DNA of 51,559 bases from Loigolactobacillus iwatensis (GTDB taxonomy: Bacteria > Bacillota > Bacilli > Lactobacillales > Lactobacillaceae): assembly GCF_003950295.1 (NCBI RefSeq), contig NZ_RHNP01000019.1, positions 1-51,559 on the forward strand, in the 5' to 3' direction. The notes under the pieces are model-generated. The model ran no database searches and was not told the origin of the DNA. It worked only from the letters and a program-made list of their open reading frames with translations. Both the position numbers and the translations under genes were made by a program. Below are positions 8,629 to 16,382 of this stretch, one piece after another (position 1 is the first letter of the stretch; each line of letters begins with the position of its first letter).

Positions 8629-9897
8629 TTACTTAACTGTCTTTTCGGTAAAAAAAGTTTCGTTAGCTGCCGAAGTGATGGCCAATTTAACGTGTTCAAA
8701 CGTTAACCCACCCTGTAAATAAAGTGTATATGGTAGCCGCAAGGGTCCGTCCGCCGAAAGTTCAACGCTGGCCCCTTGGACAAAAGTTCCAGCGGCCATA
8801 ATAATCTCGTCTTCATAGCCGGCCATAGCTTCGGGGATTGGTGTTACGTATGCATCAACTGGCGAATACTTTTGAATTGCTGCCGCAAATTTAGTCATTG
8901 GCTCAGCTTGGCCAAAATTAATTGTTTGAATTAAATCAGTTCTTGGCGCATCCCATTTAGGCTGAACATCCAAACCCATTTTTTCTAATAATGCCGCAGC
9001 GTAAACGGCACCTTTAATTGCTTCACCAACAACATGTGGCGCCAAAAAGAAGCCTTGAAACATATCACCCATCGTGTTCAAAGTTGCTGATTCACTGGCG
9101 CCAATTCCAGGAACAGTTAAAGCGTAGCCCGCCTTTTCAACCAATTTCTGGTCACCGGCGATGTACCCACCAGTTTTTGCTAATCCACCACCCGGATTTT
9201 TAATTAACGAACCGGCCATTAAATTAGCGCCAATCTGTAACGGCTCAGTAGTTTCAGAAAATTCGCCGTAACAATTATCTACAAAAATGATCACATTCGG
9301 TAAAATCTGCCGAACAAACTTGATCATTGCGGTGATTTGTTCGATTGTAAAACTATCACGAATGGCATAGCCACGGGAACGTTGAATGGCAACTACCTTA
9401 GGCTTCTTCGCTAATTTCTCTTTTACAACCACCTTGTCCATCTGGCCATTTTCTTGAAGTGGTGCGTAATCAAAATCAATTCCAAACTCCGCTAGTGAAC
9501 CAATTTTATTCCCGGCAATACCAATCACTTCTTGTAGGGTATCATAAGGCTTGCCAGTGATGTAAAGCAACTCATCCCCTGGTCGTAATAAGCCGAAAAA
9601 GGCCGTCCCAATCGCATGGGTTCCCGAAACGAATTGTGGGCGCACAATTGCGGCCTCACCGCCAAAAACATCAGCGTAGATTGCATCTAATTGATCCCGC
9701 CCTTCATCATCATAGCCGTAACCATTAGTGCCCGTGAAACTATCCATCGAAACGTGGTGTTCACGAAAGGCCGTTAGAACCTTTTCCTGATTAGTTAAAA
9801 CGTTATCCCTAATTTGTTCAAACCGTGGCTCAACCTGTTGGTCAACCACTTTAACGAATGACTGCAATTTTGGATCTAATTTGTCCAACCAACTCAT
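8629..9897 (-). CDS. ynbB: PLP-dependent enzyme, methionine gamma-lyase-like (YnbB family)
   Basis: A 422-aa fold-type I PLP enzyme of the family annotated as aluminium-resistance or methionine gamma-lyase-like protein. Lys233 in SLIKNPGGG is the likely Schiff-base lysine, and VDNCYGEF (206-213) carries the Asp that contacts the pyridine nitrogen. A glycine-rich phosphate-binding region (SGTHAIGTAF) sits near 91-100. The start ATG follows AAGGAGTG. It begins 5 bases after miaA and lies upstream of glnR, the same order as the B. subtilis ynbB-glnR-glnA region. The in vivo substrate is not known; sulfur amino acid breakdown is the family inference. Confidence 0.88.
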   Translation of the reverse strand: MSWLDKLDPKLQSFVKVVDQQVEPRFEQIRDNVLTNQEKVLTAFREHHVSMDSFTGTNGYGYDDEGRDQLDAIYADVFGGEAAIVRPQFVSGTHAIGTAFFGLLRPGDELLYITGKPYDTLQEVIGIAGNKIGSLAEFGIDFDYAPLQENGQMDKVVVKEKLAKKPKVVAIQRSRGYAIRDSFTIEQITAMIKFVRQILPNVIIFVDNCYGEFSETTEPLQIGANLMAGSLIKNPGGGLAKTGGYIAGDQKLVEKAGYALTVPGIGASESATLNTMGDMFQGFFLAPHVVGEAIKGAVYAAALLEKMGLDVQPKWDAPRTDLIQTINFGQAEPMTKFAAAIQKYSPVDAYVTPIPEAMAGYEDEIIMAAGTFVQGASVELSADGPLRLPYTLYLQGGLTFEHVKLAITSAANETFFTEKTVK

Positions 9898-9902
9898 TTA
9901 AA

Positions 9903-10835
9903 TCACTCCTTATTTAAAAAGTTTTTGACGGCTTGCTTAATTTGCGGTAAATCTTCTGGCCTGGTAACCAAATCATACCAGTGAACTGGTAATTGATTTC
10001 GAAAAAAAGTTAACTGCCGCTTGGCGTAATGACGCGAATTCTGTTTGACTTTACTTACTGCTGTTGCCAAATCACATTCCCCCGCAAAATAAGGGAAAAA
10101 CTCCTTATACCCAATTCCCTTACTGGCCTGAGGAGCTATATCCTGTCGCTTGTACAACCATTTGGCTTCTGTCAGCAACCCTGACTGCATCATCAAATCA
10201 ACCCGCTGATTAATTCGCTGATAAAGTAATTCCCGTTGCGTTGTCAGTCCAATAATATATGGTTCGTAACTTGTATTTATTTGATCTGTCTGCGCCGAAA
10301 TTTGTTTGCCTGTCAGCGTATAAACCTCCAACGCTCGAATAATCCGCCGTGTATCCGCCACCGGAATCCGTTTGGCCGCAGCTGGATCAACCTGGGTAAG
10401 TCGATTCCATAAGGCCTGATTACCCTCTTGCTCAGCCATTAAACTTAATTGCTTACGTAAGGTTAAATCTTGGGCGGATCTAGCACCGCCTAACTGGTAA
10501 CCGCGTAATAAAGATTGCAAGTAAAAGCCCGTTCCACCAACCACAAATGGCTGCTGCTTGCGGGTAATAATTTGCGTAATTTCTTTAGCAGCTAACTCTG
10601 TAAAATCGGCAACCGTGAAGCGTTGGTCAACATTACAAATGTCCAATAAGTAGTGCTGAACACCGGCCATTTCTTGCGGCGTTACTTTCGCCGTTCCAAT
10701 ATCTAAGTGACGGTAAACTTGCATTGAATCGCCAGAAATAATTTCACCTGAAAAGACCTGCGCTAAATTAATTCCTAAGGCCGTTTTACCAACTGCTGTC
10801 GGACCAACAATTAAAATTAGTTTCTGTTTAGGCAT
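9903..10835 (-). CDS. miaA: tRNA dimethylallyltransferase MiaA
   Basis: A 310-aa enzyme that transfers a dimethylallyl group to N6 of A37 in tRNAs that read UNN codons. The P-loop GPTAVGKT is at residues 11-18. SGDSMQVYR and the DICNVDQRFTVADF region follow in the usual order, and the C-terminal basic part (NSRHYAKRQLTFFR) binds tRNA. I place the start at the Met of MPKQKLILIV, which gives the normal N-terminus; the frame stays open upstream but runs into the phosphodiesterase gene. The start overlaps the end of that gene by 8 bases, and ynbB follows after 5 bases, so the three are one operon. Confidence 0.95.
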   Translation of the reverse strand: MPKQKLILIVGPTAVGKTALGINLAQVFSGEIISGDSMQVYRHLDIGTAKVTPQEMAGVQHYLLDICNVDQRFTVADFTELAAKEITQIITRKQQPFVVGGTGFYLQSLLRGYQLGGARSAQDLTLRKQLSLMAEQEGNQALWNRLTQVDPAAAKRIPVADTRRIIRALEVYTLTGKQISAQTDQINTSYEPYIIGLTTQRELLYQRINQRVDLMMQSGLLTEAKWLYKRQDIAPQASKGIGYKEFFPYFAGECDLATAVSKVKQNSRHYAKRQLTFFRNQLPVHWYDLVTRPEDLPQIKQAVKNFLNKE

Positions 10836-11568
10836 TCTTTCCACACTCCTGTTCCCGAATTGCCAACGCTTCTTTCGGGTAATCAGTGAATAGGCCCGCA
10901 AACTTAGCTTGAAAACAGTATTTTAAATCAGAAACCGTATTAACCGTCCACGGCCGAATCGCTAGACCAGCAGGAATTGTTTTTAAATGGCGCCTAACCC
11001 AGGCTAACTTTGGGTGCCAGGCCGCAATTGTTCCGGCATTAGTTAATTTTCGCGTTTGGCGACTTGAATACTTAAATAAACTTGCTAAGTGAGCATTCGG
11101 TGCGGAAAGCTTTAACTGCGCCAATGAAGTTAAATTGAAGCTTGAATACAGTACTTGATAAGTATGTTTACGCTGAGTCATCGCCTGGATCACTTTTTGC
11201 TCAATTCCAGGATAGTCCGTGTGGTCTGTCTTTATTTCCAAATTAAATACCCCAGTAAAGTGCTGTTGATCCAGTAAATTGAGTACTTCTGGTAAGGTAG
11301 GAATCCGTTCACCCACAAATTGTGGTTCAAACCAGCTACCAGCGTCCAGTGCTTTTAGTTCAGCTAATGACAATTGCTTAATTGCACCACGACCATTAGT
11401 CGTTCGATTAACCTTCTCATCGTGCATGATGATTAGGGCGCCATCGCTACTACACTGCACGTCGGTTTCAATTCCATCAGCGCCATCAGCTATTGCTTGC
11501 TGAAAACTAGCCAGTGTATTTTCCGGACAGCTTCCCTTACTACCTCGATGAGCAAAAATAAGCGTCAC
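10828..11568 (-). CDS. glpQ: Cytosolic glycerophosphodiester phosphodiesterase
   Basis: A 246-aa TIM-barrel phosphodiesterase that splits glycerophosphodiesters into glycerol-3-phosphate and an alcohol. The GDPD signature HRGSKGSCPENT starts at residue 7, with metal ligands in GIETDVQ and the second catalytic histidine in IMHDEKVNRTT. It lacks a signal peptide and is of the short UgpQ class, so it acts inside the cell. The symbol glpQ is by family; ugpQ would be equally defensible. Its 3' end overlaps miaA, and it appears to be the first gene of the glpQ-miaA-ynbB run. Confidence 0.9.
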   Translation of the reverse strand: MTLIFAHRGSKGSCPENTLASFQQAIADGADGIETDVQCSSDGALIIMHDEKVNRTTNGRGAIKQLSLAELKALDAGSWFEPQFVGERIPTLPEVLNLLDQQHFTGVFNLEIKTDHTDYPGIEQKVIQAMTQRKHTYQVLYSSFNLTSLAQLKLSAPNAHLASLFKYSSRQTRKLTNAGTIAAWHPKLAWVRRHLKTIPAGLAIRPWTVNTVSDLKYCFQAKFAGLFTDYPKEALAIREQECGKNA

Positions 11569-11672
11569 TTGATTACCCCCTATCAGAAATTCAACTAGCC
11601 ACTGACTTTAAGGACATATTGCCCAATAAAATTAAGTTCTCGGGCTAAAAAAAATTAACCACTTTAATCACT

Positions 11673-11731
11673 AAAAAAGCCCTGATTTATAAAGTTAGCT
11701 GGTCACTAAACCGACTTTATAATCAGTGGCT
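11673..11731 (-). terminator. Terminator of the rhodanese-like gene
   Basis: On the minus strand, AGCCACTGATTATAAAGT pairs with ACTTTATAAATCAGGGCT across an 18-19-base loop, followed by TTTTTTAG. It lies directly after the stop codon of the rhodanese-like gene. Confidence 0.8.
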
Positions 11732-11733
11732 CT

Positions 11734-12153
11734 TTAAACATGTTTCTTGCTCTTAGTCTTGCCATCCCAATTTTGATAACCTTTTTTTAACCAATAAAGG
11801 TTACGGTAGCCTTTACGGTATAATTTGATTGCAGCCCGTGTACTTAAAGTTCGACCCTGATCATAAAGATAAATGGGTAAATCAGCCCGAAGATCAGTAT
11901 ACCGCTGGGTTAATTGCGAATAAGGTAAATTTCTGGCACCTAAAATATGCCCAGAATCAAAATCCTTAGGCTCGCGTAAATCCACAATTTGGGCCTTACG
12001 CATTCCTTTATTAAATACTTCTTCCGTAATTTCCTTACCAACCCGGCGTCTTTGGATGTAGAGATAAAGTTGGTTCCCTACCCAATAAACAACGAACAGA
12101 ATAATAATTACGTTAAAAATAAAACTAGCACTAATTGCTGCACCTAAAGTCAT
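11734..12153 (-). CDS. yqhL: Membrane-anchored rhodanese-like protein (YqhL type), no catalytic Cys
   Basis: A 139-aa protein with one N-terminal membrane helix (residues ~9-32) and a cytoplasmic rhodanese domain (AQIVDLREPKDFDSGHILGA, then the active-site loop). The loop reads YLYDQGRTLSTR: Asp98 stands where sulfurtransferases have the nucleophilic Cys. The sequence has no Cys at all, so persulfide chemistry is unlikely and the domain is probably a binding module. GGGAGG fixes the start at 12153, with Met of MTLGAAIS; a longer frame upstream lacks a site. It lies downstream of glcK as yqhL does in related genomes, but after a 537-base gap. Confidence 0.8.
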   Translation of the reverse strand: MTLGAAISASFIFNVIIILFVVYWVGNQLYLYIQRRRVGKEITEEVFNKGMRKAQIVDLREPKDFDSGHILGARNLPYSQLTQRYTDLRADLPIYLYDQGRTLSTRAAIKLYRKGYRNLYWLKKGYQNWDGKTKSKKHV

Positions 12154-12177
12154 TTCAACAAACCTCCCGTAAATCAC

Positions 12178-12196
12178 GCGTTTAGTTACTAAACGC
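12178..12196. promoter_or_regulatory. Perfect palindrome in the yqhL leader (possible operator)
   Basis: GCGTTTAGT-T-ACTAAACGC: two perfect 9-base arms around a single base. It lies about 10 bases upstream of the ribosome binding site of the rhodanese-like gene. It lacks a U-run, so it is not a terminator. A protein-binding site or an mRNA hairpin near the ribosome site are both possible. Confidence 0.5.
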
Positions 12197-12690
12197 CACA
12201 ATCACTATTTTCACACAAATCCGGTCGATTGACTAGTGGCAAAATAAAAACTGACCAAAAATTATGAATTTTAAGCGTTCACCCTATCAAAGCAGGTCAT
12301 TATTTTCTTAATTTCAGTTCACTCTAATTCCCGAAGAATATTATTCCAGAATTCGTTTTAAATATTTTATCCACCAGATAAAAAGCGTAACGCATTACTG
12401 TTTACTTATTAATTGATTGGACTTGGGCCTTGTTTGGAAAATATCTTTATTAGTATTTCCGGACTAATTTGTTATAGACGTATTTGGAAGTGCAGGTTCT
12501 TGCGTTTTTCAAGCCTTCCCTAAATAAATTTAAATGTGCACAATTTAAACGTCGACGGTTAATTTAGTCACAAAAATACGGAATAACAAGTAGCTCGTTT
12601 TGATTGGCCAATCATCTGAATAGTTTGTTTTCCAAATTTTCAGTAACCTTAAGCCAAGAGCAGCACACTCATTATTCCGTTCCTAAAACG
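12197..12690. other. Long gene-free gap between glcK and yqhL
   Basis: Nearly 500 AT-rich bases with short frames in all directions. I see no gene, RNA or repeat family member here, and no clear terminator for glcK. The yqhL promoter presumably lies in the left part, but I cannot point to a consensus pair. Confidence 0.6.
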
Positions 12691-13659
12691 CTATTTTACA
12701 AACTGGCTAGCCAATGAAGCAGCACCAATAACACCAGCCTCATTACCTAATTCCGCCAGCTTAAGCACAGATGTGTCCCGAACTTGGGGGAACGTATAAA
12801 GATTGAAATATTTTTGAACACGGTCAAGTAAAAATTTACCAGCTGCCGAAACACCGCCACCAATAACAATATATGAAGGGTTCAATGTGTTAGCAACGTT
12901 TCCTAACGCTAGTCCTAAGTAACGAGAGACCTTGTCAACAACCATTAATGCTAATGGATCATTTGCTTTAGCAAGATCAAAAACAATCTTAGAACTAATC
13001 TCTTCGCCATCATCTAATTTTTGTTTCAAACTAGAAGTACCCGCGTATTCTTCTGCCATATCTCGGGCAACACGAACAACACCAGTGGCCGAAGCAACCG
13101 TTTCAAGACAGCCCTTTTTACCACAATTACACAAGTAGCCATTAGGGTCAATTGTGATGTGGCCGATTTCACCGGCAGAGCCAGCAACGCCGTGAAGTAA
13201 ATGACCGTCAGCGATAATCCCACCGCCAACACCAGTTCCTAAAGTAACAAAGGCCACATTTGCGTCATTTTCGCCGGCACCTTTCCAGCGTTCACCTAGT
13301 GCGGCCACGTTTGCGTCATTATCAATTGCAAACGCAATCCCAGTACCCTTTTCAATTTCTCGCTTAGCCTGTTGCAGTGTCTTCCAATTTAAGTTGAAGG
13401 CACCTATAACTGTTCCGGCTTTTCGATCAACTGTACCTGGTGAGCCCATTCCAATCCCCGCAAATTGATCCGCGGACATCTCGAACAAATCCAAATGATG
13501 ATTAATCGAATCAATAATATCGGGAATTATATGGCTACCTTCATCTAAAATGTTAGTATCAACACTCCAGCGTTGTTGAATATCTCCCTTAGTTGTCAAA
13601 ATGGCAAACTTGATGGTCGTACCACCTAAGTCAACACCGATTAGCTTTTTTTTATCCAT
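12691..13659 (-). CDS. glcK: Glucokinase, ROK family
   Basis: A 322-aa kinase that phosphorylates free glucose with ATP to glucose-6-phosphate, feeding glycolysis for non-PTS glucose. The phosphate loop GVDLGGTTIKF starts at residue 8. IDNDANVAALGE holds the catalytic Asp115. GEIGH at 163-167 and CNCGKKGC at 177-184 form the ROK zinc site. The start at MDKKKLIG is chosen because GGAGG lies 11 bases upstream and the product then matches family length. It starts 7 bases after yqgQ stops, and the 5-FCL-rhomboid-yqgQ-glcK order is the classic Firmicutes arrangement. Confidence 0.95.
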   Translation of the reverse strand: MDKKKLIGVDLGGTTIKFAILTTKGDIQQRWSVDTNILDEGSHIIPDIIDSINHHLDLFEMSADQFAGIGMGSPGTVDRKAGTVIGAFNLNWKTLQQAKREIEKGTGIAFAIDNDANVAALGERWKGAGENDANVAFVTLGTGVGGGIIADGHLLHGVAGSAGEIGHITIDPNGYLCNCGKKGCLETVASATGVVRVARDMAEEYAGTSSLKQKLDDGEEISSKIVFDLAKANDPLALMVVDKVSRYLGLALGNVANTLNPSYIVIGGGVSAAGKFLLDRVQKYFNLYTFPQVRDTSVLKLAELGNEAGVIGAASLASQFVK

Positions 13660-13666
13660 AATCGTA

Positions 13667-13888
13667 CTAACCTCCGTTATTCTTAATCTGCTCGCGTCGT
13701 TCTTCAATTCGATGCTCGTGTTCTAAAACTAGCTTGGCCCGCATGTACGTATCATGATCCAGTACCCCTGCTTCGTGTAAATGATCGAGCTCAAGTCCCA
13801 TCAATTCAATGTCCCAGATTCGCTTACCAACATAAACGTAAATATTAAATTTTTTTAGTAACTGCTGAACATCATAGAGTGTTTTCAT
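13667..13888 (-). CDS. yqgQ: YqgQ family protein (DUF910)
   Basis: A 73-aa highly charged helical protein that begins MKTLYDVQQLL, with two acidic helical segments (ELMGLELDHLHEAGVL and RAKLVLEHEHRIEERR). This is the small YqgQ family, which almost always lies between the rhomboid protease and glucokinase genes, as here. A structure is known for the family, but no function. The start at 13888 restores the usual N-terminus; an upstream Met five residues earlier is less likely. It is the third gene of the operon. Confidence 0.88.
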   Translation of the reverse strand: MKTLYDVQQLLKKFNIYVYVGKRIWDIELMGLELDHLHEAGVLDHDTYMRAKLVLEHEHRIEERREQIKNNGG

Positions 13889-13920
13889 TAGCCACAACCT
13901 CACAATTATACATAGAAATA

Positions 13921-14592
13921 CTAATGATTAAAACCCAGATTTAGAAAAAATCCGGCCGTGACGATAAATATCACTAGGCTAATAATTCGTCGTCCACGTA
14001 ACGTACCACCAATCCTTGGTACACCAACAATATTTGCGATTAAAAAGCCACCTAACAGGCCACCCACGTGTCCTGCTAGATCGATTCCTGGTGCAAATAA
14101 ATCAAAAGCGAGATTTAAAACGATAAAGAGTCCAAATTGGCGACCAACTGCTCGGATGGCCTGATTATTACGAAAGGCCTCCATCAGCATAAAGAAGGCA
14201 CCAAACAAACCAAAGATGGCAGTGCTTGATCCGGCTGATAGATTGGGGCTAAACACAAAACTAGCAATATTACCGGTAAAACCACTTAATAGATAAATTA
14301 CTAAAAAGCGCCAGTGACCAAACACACCTTCAATTTGCTCCCCAATATAATACAACGTGACGGAATTAACCGCCAAGTGCATTAAACCGATGTGCAAAAA
14401 CATTGGTGTAAACAGCCGCCACCACTCACCCATCTGAATTAATTGGTCAACTTTAGCCCCAAAAGAAACCAGAACATTAGTATTCGTACTGCCCCCGGCT
14501 AAAGTCATTAGGCCAAAAACTACCACTTGAATGATTAATAATAGATAAGTGACGTACGGGCCATTTTTAAATTCGTTAAATATTCGTTCCAA
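13921..14592 (-). CDS. Rhomboid family intramembrane serine protease
   Basis: A 223-aa polytopic membrane protease with about six or seven helices. The dyad is visible: Ser123 in the GSST loop at the start of a helix (AGSSTAIFGLFGAF) and His175 in DLAGHVGGLLGG, with the supporting FLHIGLMHLAVN at 65-76. The usual GxSG motif is varied to GSST, but the nucleophile is kept. It cleaves membrane proteins within the bilayer; the substrates are unknown. It starts 8 bases after the 5-FCL gene stops and belongs to the glcK operon. It is shorter than B. subtilis YqgP and lacks that protein's extra cytosolic domain. Confidence 0.92.
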   Translation of the reverse strand: MERIFNEFKNGPYVTYLLLIIQVVVFGLMTLAGGSTNTNVLVSFGAKVDQLIQMGEWWRLFTPMFLHIGLMHLAVNSVTLYYIGEQIEGVFGHWRFLVIYLLSGFTGNIASFVFSPNLSAGSSTAIFGLFGAFFMLMEAFRNNQAIRAVGRQFGLFIVLNLAFDLFAPGIDLAGHVGGLLGGFLIANIVGVPRIGGTLRGRRIISLVIFIVTAGFFLNLGFNH

Positions 14593-14600
14593 CTACTCAC

Positions 14601-15149
14601 CTAACCTTTTGTAAAAAACTCCTGAACTTTAACATCAAACGCTTCTACCGGCCACGTCGGTTCGGTAAAATACTGCGGTGGCAATACTAGGCTAACCGTA
14701 TTTTGCGGGTGGGCCGCCAGATATCGATCGTAATAGCCGCCACCAAACCCTAAGCGTACATGTTTAGTGACTGAGAAAGCCACTCCAGGAACTAAAAATA
14801 GATCAAATTTATCATTTATAAGTGCTTGATTATAAATCGGCTCCAACAAACCGAATTTACTTTTAACTAATTTAGTCGTTGGCGTGTAAGGTAAAAACAC
14901 CATTTGCCGTTTTGGCATAACCCGGGGGATATACACACTTTTTCCTAATTGCCAACAAATATCAATCAATGGCTTAGTATCTAGTTCAATTGTTTGGCTA
15001 AAGGTTAACGCAATTTTTTGGGCCGCTTTAAAAGTAGTACTTGTCGTTAATTGCCGAATTAAGTCAGCCGCAGCAACCTTTTTATCAACAGTCCCAGCAT
15101 AATCACTTAATCGTTTAAGTTGCGCTGAACGAATAGTTGTCTTAGTCAT
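14601..15149 (-). CDS. 5-formyltetrahydrofolate cyclo-ligase
   Basis: A 182-aa cytosolic enzyme that converts 5-formyl-THF to 5,10-methenyl-THF with ATP and so rescues the stored folate form. The C-terminal signature GFGGGYYDRYLA near residues 133-144 and the N-terminal SAQLKRL basic helix are typical. The start ATG is preceded by a GGGGGA purine run. It opens the operon that continues with the rhomboid protease, yqgQ and glcK, matching yqgN in B. subtilis. The rpmG terminator just upstream separates it from L33. Confidence 0.92.
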   Translation of the reverse strand: MTKTTIRSAQLKRLSDYAGTVDKKVAAADLIRQLTTSTTFKAAQKIALTFSQTIELDTKPLIDICWQLGKSVYIPRVMPKRQMVFLPYTPTTKLVKSKFGLLEPIYNQALINDKFDLFLVPGVAFSVTKHVRLGFGGGYYDRYLAAHPQNTVSLVLPPQYFTEPTWPVEAFDVKVQEFFTKG

Positions 15150-15163
15150 AAAAATTCCCCCTA

Positions 15164-15193
15164 CAAAAAAACAACAGGAACTAACCTGTTGTT
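15164..15193 (-). terminator. rpmG terminator, overlaps the stop codon
   Basis: A perfect 9-bp stem pairs AACAACAGG (15170-15178) with CCTGTTGTT (15185-15193) around a 6-base loop. A T-run follows on the minus strand. The upstream arm includes part of the rpmG stop codon. Confidence 0.85.
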
Positions 15194-15341
15194 ATTTCGT
15201 TTCACGATGTAACGTAACTTTCCGTTCATTTGGGCAATACTTATTAAGTTCCATCCGGTCAGGATTGTTACGTCGGTTTTTACTTGTTAAATAGTTGCGG
15301 TGATGGCATTCTGTGCATTCCATCGTAATATTGACACGCAT
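15192..15341 (-). CDS. rpmG: 50S ribosomal protein L33
   Basis: A 49-aa basic ribosomal protein beginning MRVNITMEC and ending VTLHRETK, the typical lactobacillar L33. Three of the four zinc-ribbon cysteines are present (Cys9, Cys12, Cys36); the fourth position is Glu39 (CPNE). As far as I know, this three-Cys form is common in lactobacilli. GGGAGG lies just upstream of the ATG. It is monocistronic, with its own extended -10 promoter and a terminator at the stop codon. Confidence 0.93.
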   Translation of the reverse strand: MRVNITMECTECHHRNYLTSKNRRNNPDRMELNKYCPNERKVTLHRETK

Positions 15342-15394
15342 ATTTTTGACCCTCCCTGATATTTCATTATTAACGCTATTCTCAAACGAGTACT

Positions 15395-15423
15395 ATCTTA
15401 TCATTTTTTCATGCTTCTGACCA
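15395..15423 (-). promoter_or_regulatory. rpmG promoter
   Basis: On the minus strand, TGGTCA (15418-15423), a 17-base spacer and TAAGAT (15395-15400) with an extended TGA element just before the -10. The predicted start is about 45 bases upstream of the L33 start codon. Confidence 0.6.
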
Positions 15424-15474
15424 GTCTTTTTAACAATAAATGTTAAGCAAATCTCCTTGACAGCTAAATTATAC

Positions 15475-15699
15475 CTAATTTGGCATTTTTCCAAGTACTT
15501 CACTCAACCGCCAAATTAAAAGTATCAGCAAATAGATGATGATGACCCGCCAAATACTTGACCAAGCCAACATTGCTTGCACATACAGTACCCGGCCCAG
15601 TTGCCGATACAAAAATAAACCGATAAAAAGAATTACTGTGGATGCCAACGCCTCAAACAACCACCGGTACCGCTTGACTAACCCTTTATTTTTCGTCAA
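15475..15699 (-). CDS. Small membrane protein coupled to the L,D-transpeptidase
   Basis: A 74-aa basic protein with two predicted membrane helices (residues ~14-32 and ~46-64) and no recognised domain. Its start overlaps the end of the L,D-transpeptidase gene by 14 bases, so translation is probably coupled and the two may work together at the envelope. I do not recognise the family. An alternative is a loosely conserved accessory peptide with no link beyond position. Confidence 0.6.
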   Translation of the reverse strand: MTKNKGLVKRYRWLFEALASTVILFIGLFLYRQLGRVLYVQAMLAWSSIWRVIIIYLLILLIWRLSEVLGKMPN

Positions 15700-16318
15700 T
15701 CACCACGCGCATCCCTTCCGGAACATTCTCATAAATCCAGCGTGCATCAGGAACCGATAAGCGAACGCAACCGTGGGAAGCGGCGGATTTACCTAATTTA
15801 GCCGCCTCGGCCAAATTATAATTACCATTTTTATCTGTCGGTACCGTGTGGAATAGATAAACTCCGTGATCCTTCCATGACACCCAGTAATGGGCACCTT
15901 CTCCTGAAGCAGCATTATAGAAAAAATCTCCCCGCTCTTTTTGAATTGCAAAAGTGCCGGTTGGAGTGCCTCCCTTAGTTCCAGTTGAAGCATACATTCG
16001 ATACAGTCGCTTATTACCATCCATAATGTAAACCCGCTGCTTTTTAATTGCCACTCTAATCCATGCATTTGGGTGTTCTGCTAAGTTTGGGTACGGTTTA
16101 GTTTCGGACGGTTTACGCCAATCAATTTTGACGGTCTTCTTTTTTGGTACAACTTGTTTTTTAGTTACAGTTTGCTTCTTAGTTATTTTTTTATTGACCA
16201 CATTTGCATTGGTTGGCTGCTCATTTGGTTGCATTAAATGGTAACCAACATTAACAATAATTGTTAAACCTAAAAGCATAACAACAATTTTAAGCATTTT
16301 TTTAAATCTTTGTGTCAT
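15686..16318 (-). CDS. L,D-transpeptidase (YkuD domain)
   Basis: A 210-aa envelope protein. An N-terminal signal anchor (residues ~8-26) is followed by a Lys/Thr/Val-rich linker (about 43-65) and a YkuD catalytic domain. The active-site motif SHGCVRLSVPDARWIYE carries the nucleophilic Cys, and the upstream HTVP segment carries the partner His region. The enzyme makes or edits L,D-cross-links in peptidoglycan or attaches substrates to stem peptides, outside the membrane. The short catalytic domain with no extra peptidoglycan-binding module suggests a small housekeeping form. The next gene is a small membrane protein that overlaps its 3' end. Confidence 0.9.
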   Translation of the reverse strand: MTQRFKKMLKIVVMLLGLTIIVNVGYHLMQPNEQPTNANVVNKKITKKQTVTKKQVVPKKKTVKIDWRKPSETKPYPNLAEHPNAWIRVAIKKQRVYIMDGNKRLYRMYASTGTKGGTPTGTFAIQKERGDFFYNAASGEGAHYWVSWKDHGVYLFHTVPTDKNGNYNLAEAAKLGKSAASHGCVRLSVPDARWIYENVPEGMRVVIDEK

Positions 16319-16382
16319 GTTTTACTCCCCATTAATTATTTCGCTACTTCCTTATTGTCACACAAAAATACAAGTAAACCAA

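Noticed and set aside
15192-15341. Loss of one zinc-ligand Cys in L33 as a sign of damage
   Set aside because: The CPxE variant is, as far as I know, usual in lactobacillar L33, so I do not treat it as unusual.
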